64,000 nucleotides of DNA from JAFGMC01 sp963540515. GTDB lineage: Bacteria; Pseudomonadota; Alphaproteobacteria; Rs-D84. This document shows, piece after piece, positions 35,352 to 44,608 of the stretch (its first letter is position 1; every line of letters begins with the position of its first letter). Below the pieces are notes generated by a model. The model worked only from the letters and a program-made list of their open reading frames with translations, had not been told where the DNA came from and searched no databases. The position numbers and the translations under genes were made by a program. Where the stretch lies: assembly GCA_963540515.1 (NCBI GenBank), contig CAUTNA010000002.1:1-64000 (forward strand), given 5' to 3'.

Positions 35352-35825
35352 ATGTCTAGACGTAAGAGTGCAGTTAAAAGAGAAATTTTACCAGATTCTA
35401 AATATAATAATTTAGTTGTTGCTAAGTGTATAAATACTATTATGTGGGATGGTAAGAAAGAAATTGCAGAAAATATATTGTATGGTTCACTTGAAAAATT
35501 AAAAAAAGTTTCAAAAGATGGTAATGAACTTCAGGCTTTTTTGTCTGTAATTGATACTCTTAAACCTTCTGTCGAAGTAAGAAGTAGAAGAGTAGGTGGT
35601 TCTACATATCAAGTTCCTGTTGAAGTGAGACCTGTTCGTCAACAGACTTTAGCTATTCGTTGGTTAGTAAGTTTTGCTCGCAAACGTTCAGAACGTTCTA
35701 TGGAAGATAGAATGTTTGCTGAAATGCGTGATGTGTTGAATAATCAAGGTTCTTCTTTGAAAAAGAAAATAGATGTTCAAAAAATGGCTGATGCTAATAA
35801 AGCATTTGCTCACTTTAGATGGTAA
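35352..35825 (+). CDS. rpsG: 30S ribosomal protein S7
   Basis: S7 nucleates assembly of the 30S head and, in many bacteria, represses its own operon. The 157-residue protein starts MSRRKSAVKREI and has the conserved RSRRVGGSTYQVPVEVRP motif. The ATG at 35352, with AAGGA upstream, gives the family length; an upstream ATG at 35325 adds a basic leader without support. It is 59 bases after rpsL and 19 bases before fusA. Confidence 0.97.
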   Translation: MSRRKSAVKREILPDSKYNNLVVAKCINTIMWDGKKEIAENILYGSLEKLKKVSKDGNELQAFLSVIDTLKPSVEVRSRRVGGSTYQVPVEVRPVRQQTLAIRWLVSFARKRSERSMEDRMFAEMRDVLNNQGSSLKKKIDVQKMADANKAFAHFRW

Positions 35826-35844
35826 TTTATAAAAAGGTTTAATT

Positions 35845-37926
35845 ATGTCTGTAGGAAAAACTGCACCTTTACACATGTATAGAAATATAGGTATTATGGC
35901 TCATATTGATGCTGGTAAAACAACAACTTCAGAGCGTATATTATTTTATACTGGTAAAAATTATAAACTTGGTGAAGTTCATGATGGTGCTGCTACTATG
36001 GACTGGATGGCGCAGGAACAGGAACGTGGTATAACTATAACTTCTGCTGCAACTACTTGTTTTTGGCGCGATCATCGTATTAATTTAATTGATACACCTG
36101 GACACGTTGATTTTACTATGGAGGTTGAAAGATCTCTTCGTGTTTTAGATGGTGCTGTTGCTGTATTTGAATCTGTATCTGGTGTTCAACCTCAGACTGA
36201 AACTGTTTGGAGACAAGCAAATCGTTATAATGTTCCAAGAATCTGTTTTATAAATAAAATGGATCGTGTTGGTGGAAATTTTTTCCGTTGTGTTGATATG
36301 ATTCGTGAAAGATTGGGGGCTAATCCAATTGTTTTAAATTTTCCTATTGGTGCAGAGTCTGATTTTAAGGGTGTTGTTGACGTAGTTAATATGCGTGGTA
36401 TTATTTGGGAGGATGAAAACGGTAGTAATCCTGTTTATGTTGATATACCAGAAGATTTAAAAGAAAAAGCTAAAGAAGTACATGCTAAGTTGATAGATGA
36501 AGTTGTAACTTTAGATGATTCTGTTATGGAAAAATATATGGAAGGGGTTGAACCTGATGTTGATACTGTTAAGAAATTGATTCGTAAAGGTACAATATCT
36601 CAAACTTTGGTTCCTGTTCTTTGTGGTACAGCATTTAAGAATAAAGGTGTTCAACCACTACTTGATGCTATTGTTGATTATTTACCATCTCCATTAGATG
36701 TTCCTGCTATAAAAGGTACAAAAATGGATGGAGAGACAGAAGATGAACGTAAAGCTGATGTAAATGAACCTTTTAGTGCTCTTGCGTTTAAAGTTGCTAA
36801 TGATCCATTTGTTGGTAATTTGATGTATATTCGTATTTATTCTGGTAAATTACAGTCTGGATCTTATATTTATAATTCTTCCCGTGATAAACGTGAACGT
36901 GTCGGTCGTATGCTTTTGATGCATTCTAATAATCGTGAAGAAATAAAAGAAGCTATGGCTGGAGATATAGTAACTTTAGTTGGACTAAAAGAAACTATTA
37001 CAGGGGATACAATCTGTGATGAATCTAAACCAATAATACTTGAAAGTATTCATATTCCAGAACCTGTTATAAGTATTGCTGTTGAGCCAAAAACAAAGGC
37101 TGATATTGAAAAGATGTCTTTAGGTTTACAGGCTTTAGCAAAAGAAGATCCTTCATTTAGAGTTTCTGTTGATCAAGAGTCTGGTCAAACGATACTTGCT
37201 GGTGTTGGTGAATTACATCTTGAAATTTTAGTTGATAGACTTCTTCGTGAGTTTAAAGTTGATGTTAGTGTTGGTGAACCAAGAATTGCATATCGCGAAA
37301 CATTCCGTAAACCAATAACTGAAGAATATACTCATAAAAAACAATCTGGTGGTTCAGGACAATATGCTCAGGTTAAAATAGAATTTGAACCATTAGAGCC
37401 TGGTAAGGGATATGAGTTTGAAAATAAAATTGTTGGTGGGGCTATTCCAAAGGAATATATACCTGGAGTTGAGAAGGGTTTAAAGATTGCTCAACAAACA
37501 GGAGTTTTAATTGGTTATCCAACTGTTGATTTTAAAGCAACTTTGATTGATGGTAAATATCATGAAGTTGACTCTAATGTTTTGTGTTTTGAAATTGCTG
37601 CTCGTGCATGTTTCAGAGAGGCTATGAAAAAAGCATCTCCAAAATTGCTAGAGCCAATAATGAAGTTGTCTGTAAATACACCAGAAGAATATGTTGGTGA
37701 TATTATAGGTGACTTAAACAGCCGTCGTGGTCAAATTAATGGTATTGAAACTCAATTTGGTAATCAGGTAATATCTGCATTTGTACCACTAGCTAATTTG
37801 TTTGGTTATGTAAAAACATTAAGATCATTATCACAAGGTCGTGCTAATCCTTATATGGAATTATCACACTATGATGATGTACCTCAAAATGTTGCAGATG
37901 AAGTTATAAAGAAAATGACAAGATAA
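35845..37926 (+). CDS. fusA: Elongation factor G
   Basis: EF-G is the GTPase that drives translocation and ribosome recycling. GTP-binding motifs are complete (AHIDAGKTT, DTPGHVDFT, NKMDR) and the C-terminal domains end with GRANPYMELSHYDDVP. The 693-residue length is normal. Codon use, as in other translation genes here, favours Arg CGT, unlike the AGA-rich hypotheticals, a sign of high expression. Confidence 0.97.
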   Translation: MSVGKTAPLHMYRNIGIMAHIDAGKTTTSERILFYTGKNYKLGEVHDGAATMDWMAQEQERGITITSAATTCFWRDHRINLIDTPGHVDFTMEVERSLRVLDGAVAVFESVSGVQPQTETVWRQANRYNVPRICFINKMDRVGGNFFRCVDMIRERLGANPIVLNFPIGAESDFKGVVDVVNMRGIIWEDENGSNPVYVDIPEDLKEKAKEVHAKLIDEVVTLDDSVMEKYMEGVEPDVDTVKKLIRKGTISQTLVPVLCGTAFKNKGVQPLLDAIVDYLPSPLDVPAIKGTKMDGETEDERKADVNEPFSALAFKVANDPFVGNLMYIRIYSGKLQSGSYIYNSSRDKRERVGRMLLMHSNNREEIKEAMAGDIVTLVGLKETITGDTICDESKPIILESIHIPEPVISIAVEPKTKADIEKMSLGLQALAKEDPSFRVSVDQESGQTILAGVGELHLEILVDRLLREFKVDVSVGEPRIAYRETFRKPITEEYTHKKQSGGSGQYAQVKIEFEPLEPGKGYEFENKIVGGAIPKEYIPGVEKGLKIAQQTGVLIGYPTVDFKATLIDGKYHEVDSNVLCFEIAARACFREAMKKASPKLLEPIMKLSVNTPEEYVGDIIGDLNSRRGQINGIETQFGNQVISAFVPLANLFGYVKTLRSLSQGRANPYMELSHYDDVPQNVADEVIKKMTR

Positions 37927-38018
37927 TTATTTTGTGTATTTAATAAAAATTTGATTTTTGTTAAATATATGTTAAAAATAGTTAAGTTAAACAAAAAAAA
38001 GTTCAAGGAGAAGGAACA

Positions 38019-39206
38019 ATGGCAAAAGAAAAATATATAAGAACAAAGCCTCATGTAAATATTGGAACAATTGGTCACGTTGATCATGGTAAAACAACCT
38101 TGACTGCTGCTATTGTTCATTATTATGGTATTGGTATAGATAAATCTAAAAGTGTTAATGAAATAGATAATGCACCAGAGGAAAAAGAACGTGGTATTAC
38201 AATTAATACATCTCACGTAGAATATGAAACAGAAACTCGTCACTATGCTCACGTTGACTGTCCAGGACACGCTGACTATGTTAAAAATATGATTACTGGT
38301 GCTGCTCAAATGGATGCTGCTATTTTAGTAGTTGCTGCAACTGATGGTCCTATGCCACAAACTCGTGAACATATCTTATTGGCTCGTCAGGTAGGTATTC
38401 CAAAGATTATAGTATTTTTAAACAAATGTGATTTGGCTAAAGATGAAGAGTTGTTGGAATTAGTAGAAATGGAAATTCGTGAATTATTATCTGCTAATGA
38501 TTTTGATGGTGATAATACTCCAATTATCCGTGGTTCTGCTGTATCTGCATTAGAAGAAAAGAATGATGGTTTTGGTAAAGAAGCTATTGAAAAATTGTTA
38601 GCTGCTTGTGATTCTTATATTCCATTACCAGAACGTTCAGTAGATAAGCCATTCTTAATGCCAATTGAAGATGTATTTTCAATTACTGGACGTGGTACTG
38701 TTGTAACAGGACGTGTTGAATCTGGTATTGTTAAAGTTGGAGATGAATGTGAAATTGTAGGTCTTCGTCCAACACAGAAAACAACAGTTACTGGCGTTGA
38801 AATGTTCCGTAAAATGTTAGATGAAGGTCAAGCTGGTGATAATGTTGGTTTATTACTTCGTGGTACAAAGAAAGAAGATGTTGAACGTGGTCAGATCATC
38901 TGTAAACCAGGAACAATTACACCTCATACACAATTTGAAGCAGAGGTTTATATTTTGACAAAAGAAGAAGGTGGTCGTCACACTCCATTCTTATCAAAGT
39001 ATCGTCCTCAATTCTTCTTCTCAACAACAGATGTTACGGGTACAATAACTTTTGATGCTTCAAGAGAAATGGTAATGCCTGGTGATAATGTTCGTATTAA
39101 TGTTGAGTTGATGGCTCCAATTGCTATGGATGAAGGTCGTCGTTTTGCTATTCGTGAAGGTGGAAGAACAGTTGGTGCAGGTGTTGTATCAAAGATAATA
39201 AAATAA
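38019..39206 (+). CDS. tuf: Elongation factor Tu
   Basis: EF-Tu delivers aminoacyl-tRNA to the ribosome. The 395-residue protein has GHVDHGKTTLTAAI, DCPGHADYVKNMITGAAQMD and NKCDL motifs and ends with GRRFAIREGGRTVGAGVVSKI, the kirromycin-binding region. AAGGAGAAGG precedes the ATG. A strong hairpin separates it from rpsJ. Only this copy is in the window. Confidence 0.97.
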   Translation: MAKEKYIRTKPHVNIGTIGHVDHGKTTLTAAIVHYYGIGIDKSKSVNEIDNAPEEKERGITINTSHVEYETETRHYAHVDCPGHADYVKNMITGAAQMDAAILVVAATDGPMPQTREHILLARQVGIPKIIVFLNKCDLAKDEELLELVEMEIRELLSANDFDGDNTPIIRGSAVSALEEKNDGFGKEAIEKLLAACDSYIPLPERSVDKPFLMPIEDVFSITGRGTVVTGRVESGIVKVGDECEIVGLRPTQKTTVTGVEMFRKMLDEGQAGDNVGLLLRGTKKEDVERGQIICKPGTITPHTQFEAEVYILTKEEGGRHTPFLSKYRPQFFFSTTDVTGTITFDASREMVMPGDNVRINVELMAPIAMDEGRRFAIREGGRTVGAGVVSKIIK

Positions 39207-39217
39207 AAAAATATGTT

Positions 39218-39250
39218 GAAAGCGTACTAATAATTTATTAGTATGCTTTC
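39218..39250. other. 14-bp hairpin between tuf and rpsJ
   Basis: Arms at 39218-39231 and 39237-39250 pair fully with one G-T wobble around a 5-base AATTT loop. No T tract follows, so it is not a classical terminator. It could be a transcript-processing or attenuation site between the str and S10 clusters; its 3' arm ends 27 bases before the rpsJ ATG. Confidence 0.6.
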
Positions 39251-39277
39251 TGCTTTGTGAATAATAAGGAAACAAAA

Positions 39278-39589
39278 ATGGTATCTACATCAAAGATTCG
39301 TATAAAATTGACAGCTTTTGATCATAGAGTTTTGATAGAATCCTCTGATGAAATAGTTAAAACTGCTAAAAGAACTGGGGCTGATGTTGTAGGACCTGTT
39401 CGTTTACCAACATTTATTCAAAAATTTACAGTTAATCGTTCTCCTCATGTTGATAAGAAGTCTCGTGAACAGTTTGAGATAAGAAATCATAAAGCTGTTA
39501 TAGATATTCTTAATCCAACCCCTCAGACAGTTAATGCCCTGATGAAGTTGGATTTGACATCGGGTGTTGATGTAAAAATTAAATTATAA
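39278..39589 (+). CDS. rpsJ: 30S ribosomal protein S10
   Basis: S10 belongs to the 30S head and also works with NusB in antitermination. The 103-residue protein shows KIRIKLTAFDHRVL, GPVRLPT and the loop region KSREQFEIRNHKAVIDI. The ATG at 39278 has AAGGA upstream; a longer frame from 39257 lacks support. It opens the S10 cluster, directly continuing from tuf. Confidence 0.96.
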   Translation: MVSTSKIRIKLTAFDHRVLIESSDEIVKTAKRTGADVVGPVRLPTFIQKFTVNRSPHVDKKSREQFEIRNHKAVIDILNPTPQTVNALMKLDLTSGVDVKIKL

Positions 39590-39620
39590 AATGGTTATTG
39601 ATATATAAAGGCATAATAAG

Positions 39621-40331
39621 ATGAAACGCAGTGGATTGATAACAACAAAAGTAGGGATGACTCGGTTGTTTGATGATAATGGTGTGGCACATGGTGTTAC
39701 AGTATTATCTGTTGATGACTGCTGTGTTATTGGTAATCGTAGTATTGATAAAAATGGATATGTTGCTAATATTCTGGGTATTAGAGAAGCAAAACCAAAA
39801 CATGTTGCTAAACCACAGTTAAAAGAAGCAGAGAAAAATGGTTTAAAACCATATAGAAAAGTTGTTGAATTTCGTGTAAGTGAAGATTGTGTAATTCCTG
39901 TTGGTACAGTTTTGTCTGCTGATCATTTTATTATTGGTCAATATATAGATGTTACTGCTACTAGTAAAGGTAAAGGTTTTCAAGGAGCGATGAAGAGACA
40001 TAATTTTGGTGGTAAAGAAGCTACCCATGGTGTTTTAAAGGCTCATCGTTCTATTGGTGGTACAGGTATGCGTGAATTTCCTGGTCGTGTTTTTAAAGGT
40101 AAAAAGATGGCTGGTCAGATGGGAAATAAACAAATTACTGTTCAAAATTTAAAAATATTCTCTTTGGATGTTGAAAATAATTTAATTTTTGTTGATGGTG
40201 CTGTTCCTGGTGCTAATGGTAGTTTTGTTTTAGTATCTGATTCTGTTAAAAAAGAGCAGATTAATTTACCAGTTCCAACAGTTTCAAAGAAAGTTTCAGA
40301 AGTTGTTTCTGATAATGTAATAGGTGAATAA
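39621..40331 (+). CDS. rplC: 50S ribosomal protein L3
   Basis: L3 binds 23S rRNA near the peptidyl transferase centre and starts 50S assembly. The 236-residue protein begins with GLITTKVGMTRLFD and has the methylated-glutamine region MAGQMGNKQITVQNL; AHRSIGGTGMREFPGRVFKGKK is also typical. It is about 25 residues longer than E. coli L3, the extra being a C-terminal tail (VPTVSKKVSEVVSDNVIGE). Its stop codon is one base before the rplD start. Confidence 0.96.
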   Translation: MKRSGLITTKVGMTRLFDDNGVAHGVTVLSVDDCCVIGNRSIDKNGYVANILGIREAKPKHVAKPQLKEAEKNGLKPYRKVVEFRVSEDCVIPVGTVLSADHFIIGQYIDVTATSKGKGFQGAMKRHNFGGKEATHGVLKAHRSIGGTGMREFPGRVFKGKKMAGQMGNKQITVQNLKIFSLDVENNLIFVDGAVPGANGSFVLVSDSVKKEQINLPVPTVSKKVSEVVSDNVIGE

Positions 40332-40332
40332 A

Positions 40333-40953
40333 ATGCAAGTTAATGTTATTGATTTTAATAATAAAGTAGTTGGAACTAAGGAATTGGTTGACGCTATATT
40401 TGCTTTAGAACCTCGTAGTGATATATTGCATAGAGTTGTTGTTTATCAAATGGCAAATGCTCGTAGTGGAAATCATAAAGTAAAAACAGTTTCAGAAGTT
40501 GCGGGAAGTGGTAAAAAAGCATTTAAACAGAAAAAAACTGGAAATGCACGTCAGGGTGAAAAATATAATGTTCATATGCGTGGTGGTGGTATAGTTCATG
40601 GTCCTGTTGTTCGTAGTCATGCAATTGATCTTCCTAAAAAGATAAGAGCTTTGGGTTTGAAGATGGCTTTATCTTCTAAATTAAAAGACTTAGATTTATT
40701 GGTTATAAATTCTGAAAAATTGTCCGAATCGAAAACTTCTTCATTTGTAAAAATTTTAAAGAAAATAGGTATTGATTCTGCATTATTTGTTTGTGGTTCA
40801 TCTGTTGATATTAATTTCAAAAGATCTATTTCTAATATAGAAAATATCGATGTTTTGCCTACAATAGGATTAAATGTTTTAGATATATTAAAGCATAAAA
40901 AATTGGTTTTAACTGAAGATGCTGTATCTTCAATAGTTGCGAGACTAAGTTAA
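40333..40953 (+). CDS. rplD: 50S ribosomal protein L4
   Basis: L4 lines the peptide exit tunnel and in gamma-proteobacteria represses the S10 operon. The 206-residue protein has the tunnel loop GSGKKAFKQKKTGNARQG and the RGGGIVHGP motif. Start ATG at 40333; the upstream ATG overlaps the end of rplC and is not needed. It is 16 bases ahead of rplW. Confidence 0.95.
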   Translation: MQVNVIDFNNKVVGTKELVDAIFALEPRSDILHRVVVYQMANARSGNHKVKTVSEVAGSGKKAFKQKKTGNARQGEKYNVHMRGGGIVHGPVVRSHAIDLPKKIRALGLKMALSSKLKDLDLLVINSEKLSESKTSSFVKILKKIGIDSALFVCGSSVDINFKRSISNIENIDVLPTIGLNVLDILKHKKLVLTEDAVSSIVARLS

Positions 40954-40969
40954 GTTTACGGAGAAAATT

Positions 40970-41296
40970 ATGTCTAAAGAAAAATCTGTTTATAATAATT
41001 CTTTATCTTCCAAGATGTTTGATATTTTGCGTAAACCTATAGTTTCTGAAAAAGCTGTTAGAGCTTCTGAGAGTGGTAAAGTTGTTTTTCAAGTATCGAT
41101 GGATGCAACAAAACAAGAAGTTGCTAGTGCTGTAAAAGCTATATATAATGTTGATGTTAAAAAAGTTAATATAATTGTGCAAAAAGGTAAAACTAAAAGA
41201 TTTAGAAATAAAAATACTGGAACACAAGCAAGTATAAAAAAAGCATATGTTAGTCTTCCAGAAGGTGCTAAGATTGATTTTGCGGTTAAGGCTTAA
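40970..41296 (+). CDS. rplW: 50S ribosomal protein L23
   Basis: L23 sits at the tunnel exit and docks trigger factor and SRP. The 108-residue protein has an extra 18-residue N-terminus before the usual FDILRKPIVSEKA start, then VKAIYNVDVKKVNIIVQKGK. Length is slightly above the family norm of about 100 because of that extension. A hairpin follows it before rplB. Confidence 0.94.
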   Translation: MSKEKSVYNNSLSSKMFDILRKPIVSEKAVRASESGKVVFQVSMDATKQEVASAVKAIYNVDVKKVNIIVQKGKTKRFRNKNTGTQASIKKAYVSLPEGAKIDFAVKA

Positions 41297-41303
41297 GTTA
41301 AAT

Positions 41304-41338
41304 TTTGACAGATAATCCATTGAGATGTTAATGTCAAA
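41304..41338. other. Hairpin between rplW and rplB
   Basis: TTTGACA (41304-41310) and TGTCAAA (41332-41338) form a 7-bp stem with a 21-base loop, ending 18 bases before the rplB ATG. The stem is modest and it may be a control element or chance. Confidence 0.35.
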
Positions 41339-41356
41339 TAAATAAAAAGGTAAAAA

Positions 41357-42190
41357 ATGTCTTTAAGAACTTATAAACCTATTACTCCAGGAACCAGAGG
41401 TTTGGTTTTAGTTAGTCGTAAGGAATTACATTCTGGAGATCCTATTAAATCTTTGACTGTTGGTTTGAAGTCAAAGGGTGGACGTAATAATTTTGGACAC
41501 GTAACTGTTCCTCATCAAGGTGGTGGTCATAAGAGAAAATATAGAATAATTGATTTTAATAGAAAGAAAAAAAATATTCCTGCTACAGTTTTACGTCTTG
41601 AATATGACCCTAATAGAACGGCTTTTATTGCATTGATAGAATATAAAGATGGTTTAAAATCATATATAATTGCACCTCGTGATTTAAAAGTTGGTGATAT
41701 TGTAATATCAGGTGAACATGAAGATATAAGACCTGGTAATGCGATGCCTCTTAAAAATATGCCAATAGGAACAGTTGTTCATAATATAGAATTAAAACCT
41801 GGTGCAGGTGCACAACTTGTAAGAAGTGCAGGGTGTTCTGCTCAACTTATGGGTAAAGATGGTATTTATGCTCAAATAAAAATGAATAGTGGAGAACTAA
41901 GAAAAATTCATTCTGATTGTTTAGCTACTGTTGGAGTCGTTTCTAATCAAGATCAAAAAAATATTAATCTTGGTAAGGCTGGACGTGCAAGATGGTTAGG
42001 TATAAGACCTTCTACTCGTGGTATGGCTATGAATCCTGTTGATCATCCAATGGGTGGTGGTAATGGACATTCTAAAGGACATATGCCTGTATCAAGAACT
42101 GGTGTTCCTGCTAAGGGATATAGAACTCGTAAAAATAAAAGAACTACTAAGATGATAATTCGCAGTAGACATTTAAATAAGAAGAAATAA
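41357..42190 (+). CDS. rplB: 50S ribosomal protein L2
   Basis: L2 is required for subunit joining and peptidyl transferase activity. The 277-residue protein has RNNFGHVTVPHQGGGHKRKY in the N-terminal OB region and NPVDHPMGGGNGHSKGHMP with the essential histidine in the C-terminal region. Length and both motifs are normal. Confidence 0.97.
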   Translation: MSLRTYKPITPGTRGLVLVSRKELHSGDPIKSLTVGLKSKGGRNNFGHVTVPHQGGGHKRKYRIIDFNRKKKNIPATVLRLEYDPNRTAFIALIEYKDGLKSYIIAPRDLKVGDIVISGEHEDIRPGNAMPLKNMPIGTVVHNIELKPGAGAQLVRSAGCSAQLMGKDGIYAQIKMNSGELRKIHSDCLATVGVVSNQDQKNINLGKAGRARWLGIRPSTRGMAMNPVDHPMGGGNGHSKGHMPVSRTGVPAKGYRTRKNKRTTKMIIRSRHLNKKK

Positions 42191-42202
42191 GGATATATTA
42201 TT

Positions 42203-42487
42203 ATGACACGTTCTGTTTGGAAAGGTCCTTTTGTTCATCCTTCGGTTTTGAAAAAAACTAAAATTGCTAATGAGGCAAACGATCGTAGACCTATAAAAAC
42301 TTGGTCAAGAGGAAGTACTATAATTCCTCCAATGGTTGGACTTACTTTTGATGTGCATAATGGACATAAATTTATACCAGTGTCAATTGTTGAAGATATG
42401 ATTGGACATAAATTAGGTGAGTTTGCTCCTACAAGAACTTATAAAGGACATGCTGCAAATAAAAAAGCAACAACTGGTAAAAAGTAA
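42203..42487 (+). CDS. rpsS: 30S ribosomal protein S19
   Basis: S19 forms the 30S head with S13 and contacts the A-site tRNA. The 94-residue protein begins MTRSVWKGPFVHPSVLKK and has the signature STIIPPMVGLTFDVHNGH and KLGEFAPTRTYKGH. It is 12 bases after rplB. Confidence 0.97.
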   Translation: MTRSVWKGPFVHPSVLKKTKIANEANDRRPIKTWSRGSTIIPPMVGLTFDVHNGHKFIPVSIVEDMIGHKLGEFAPTRTYKGHAANKKATTGKK

Positions 42488-42512
42488 TTTTTAAGGTTGA
42501 AAGGTATTTAAT

Positions 42513-42905
42513 ATGAAATATGTAGTTAAAGAAAATCAGGTAAAGGCATTTAATCGTTTGATAAGAATAAGTGTTCAAAAATTAGGGCTTGTTTGTGATA
42601 TGGTCAGAGGGTTATCTGCAGAAAAAGCTATTGATATTCTGAAATTTTCAAAGAAACGTGTTGCTTCTGAAGTTTTAAAAACTTTGATGTCAGCTGTTGC
42701 TAATGCTGAGAATAATAAGAAATTATCACCAGAAACTCTTTTTATAAAAGAAATATGGTGTGGTAAGGCATTGACAATGAAACGTGTTATGCCAGGTCCT
42801 CGTGGAAGTGCAAGACCAATATTAAAGCCTTTTTCTAATTTGACTATAATTTTAGAATCTGGTAATTCGGTAAAAGAAAATAATAAGGGTAAAGAAAAAA
42901 AGTAG
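42513..42905 (+). CDS. rplV: 50S ribosomal protein L22
   Basis: L22 lines the exit tunnel with L4. The 130-residue protein contains IRISVQKLGLVCDMVRGLSA at its start and the tunnel loop RVMPGPRGSARPILKPFS. A polar C-terminal tail of about 15 residues (ENNKGKEKK end) extends beyond the family norm of about 110. Confidence 0.95.
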   Translation: MKYVVKENQVKAFNRLIRISVQKLGLVCDMVRGLSAEKAIDILKFSKKRVASEVLKTLMSAVANAENNKKLSPETLFIKEIWCGKALTMKRVMPGPRGSARPILKPFSNLTIILESGNSVKENNKGKEKK

Positions 42906-42965
42906 TAGTCTTGTGTAATAAATGTATTATTATATAAAACGAAAAAGTATATTACGGAGTTTTTT

Positions 42966-43670
42966 ATGGGACAGAAGGTATCACCAATTTCATTAAGAGA
43001 GTTTATAAACAAGATAACAGATTCTAGATGGATAGCTGGTAAAAAAGAGTATGCTGATTTGTTAGCAGAAGATATTAAAATAAGAAATTTTATAAATAAA
43101 AAATTAAAAAAAGCTGGACTTGCAAAAATAGTCATAGAACGTTTTGCTAAAAAAGTTGTTGTAACAATTCATTCTTCTCGTCCAGGTATGATTATTGGTA
43201 AAAATGGAAATGATATAGAAACTCTTCGTAATGATGTAAAGAAATTAGTTAAGAATGACCAGGTTATAGTTAATATTTATGAAATTCGCAGAGCTGATTT
43301 AAATGCAGAACTTGTTGCTCAGAGTATTGCACAACAGATAGAAAGTCGTGTTTCTTTTAAACGTGCTATGAAGAAAGCTGTACAAAATACTACAAAAGCA
43401 GGTGCTCTTGGTATTAAAGTGATGTGTTCTGGTCGTTTAAATGGTGCTGAGATTGCAAGAAGTGAAAAGATTCGTGAAGGAAGAATACCTTTACATACTT
43501 TAAGATCTGATATAGATTATGCTTCTATTCAAGCTAAAACTACTTATGGTGTTATAGGTGTCAAGGTTTGGATATATACAGGGGATGTTGTTAATAAAGA
43601 AAAATTAGCTATGGAAATGGCTCGTCCAACTGAGTATGCTGGTTCTTCTGAAAAGAAAATTGCTGCTTAA
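42966..43670 (+). CDS. rpsC: 30S ribosomal protein S3
   Basis: S3 guards the mRNA entry channel and has helicase-like activity with S4 and S5. The 234-residue protein starts MGQKVSPISLREFI, has the KH motif PGMIIGKNGNDIE, and the C-terminal domain with SGRLNGAEIARSEKIREGR and GVIGVKVWIY. The 60-base gap after rplV is AT-rich with weak inverted repeats only. Confidence 0.96.
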   Translation: MGQKVSPISLREFINKITDSRWIAGKKEYADLLAEDIKIRNFINKKLKKAGLAKIVIERFAKKVVVTIHSSRPGMIIGKNGNDIETLRNDVKKLVKNDQVIVNIYEIRRADLNAELVAQSIAQQIESRVSFKRAMKKAVQNTTKAGALGIKVMCSGRLNGAEIARSEKIREGRIPLHTLRSDIDYASIQAKTTYGVIGVKVWIYTGDVVNKEKLAMEMARPTEYAGSSEKKIAA

Positions 43671-43699
43671 TGTAGTTAAATTAATTAAAGGTTGTAGTT

Positions 43700-44113
43700 A
43701 TGTTAATGCCGGTTAAAACAAAGTTTCGTAAACAACACAAAGGTCGTATTCATGGTGTTGCAAAAGGTGGAAGTGAAATAGCTTTTGGTTCATTTGGTCT
43801 CAAGGCAATGACTCCAGAACGTGTTACTGCTCGCCAAATAGAAGCTGCTCGTCGTGCAATAACTCGTCATATGAAACGTGCTGGAAAGTTATGGATTCGT
43901 ATTTTTCCTGATGTTCCTGTTACAAAAAAACCTTCAGAAGTTCGTATGGGTAAAGGTAAGGGTGCTGTTGAATATTGGGTATGCAGAGTAAAACCTGGAA
44001 GGATTATGTTTGAATTAGATGGTGTAAAGCCAGATGTAGCAATTGAGGCATTTAATCTTGCATCTGCAAAACTACCAATTAAAACAAAGATTGTAGAACG
44101 TAAAGCTAATTAA
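43700..44113 (+). CDS. rplP: 50S ribosomal protein L16
   Basis: L16 binds near the A site and finishes the peptidyl transferase centre. The 137-residue protein has TKFRKQHKGRIHGVAKGG, the arginine that YcfD hydroxylates in some bacteria lies in that region, and RITRHMKRAGKLWIRIFP and MGKGKGAVEYW motifs. AAAGG lies 8 bases before the ATG. Confidence 0.97.
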   Translation: MLMPVKTKFRKQHKGRIHGVAKGGSEIAFGSFGLKAMTPERVTARQIEAARRAITRHMKRAGKLWIRIFPDVPVTKKPSEVRMGKGKGAVEYWVCRVKPGRIMFELDGVKPDVAIEAFNLASAKLPIKTKIVERKAN

Positions 44114-44124
44114 GGGTAATTGAT

Positions 44125-44313
44125 ATGAAAGATAATAAAACTACTGATTTAAATATGGAAGCTTTGCAAACTAAATTAATTGATTTGAAACGTGCTTCAA
44201 TGGATTATAGATTTCAATTAGCTTCGGGTCAACTACCTAAAACACATGTTATAAGACAAAATCGTCGTGAGATAGCACGTGTTAAGACACAAATTAGTAA
44301 ATTGAAAAAATAA
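44125..44313 (+). CDS. rpmC: 50S ribosomal protein L29
   Basis: L29 is a small two-helix protein at the tunnel exit. The 62-residue product has the classic LKRASMDYRFQLASGQLP and RQNRREIARVKT segments. It lies 11 bases after rplP and 13 bases ahead of rpsQ. Confidence 0.94.
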   Translation: MKDNKTTDLNMEALQTKLIDLKRASMDYRFQLASGQLPKTHVIRQNRREIARVKTQISKLKK

Positions 44314-44326
44314 GGGAAGTTAGGTT

Positions 44327-44593
44327 ATGCCAAGACGAGTATTACAAGGAACTGTTAAGAGTACCGCAAACGATAAAACTGTTGTTGTTGAAGTTGAACG
44401 TCGTTTTCGTCATCCTATTTATGGTAAATTTGTTAAACATAATAAGAAATATAAAGCTCATGATGAAACAAATGAATATAAAGTTGGAGATATAGTTTCT
44501 ATAGAAGAACATCGTCCTATATCAAAGACAAAGTCTTGGATTGTTAAAGGACTTGTTAGTATATCAAAAAAAGCAAAAGATATTGTTGCTTAA
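44327..44593 (+). CDS. rpsQ: 30S ribosomal protein S17
   Basis: S17 is an OB-fold protein of the 30S body. The 88-residue sequence begins MPRRVLQGTVKSTANDKTVV and has HPIYGKFVKHNKKYKAHDE and SIEEHRPISKTKSW, all typical for the family. Confidence 0.96.
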   Translation: MPRRVLQGTVKSTANDKTVVVEVERRFRHPIYGKFVKHNKKYKAHDETNEYKVGDIVSIEEHRPISKTKSWIVKGLVSISKKAKDIVA

Positions 44594-44608
44594 TAAGGGT
44601 GAAAAATT

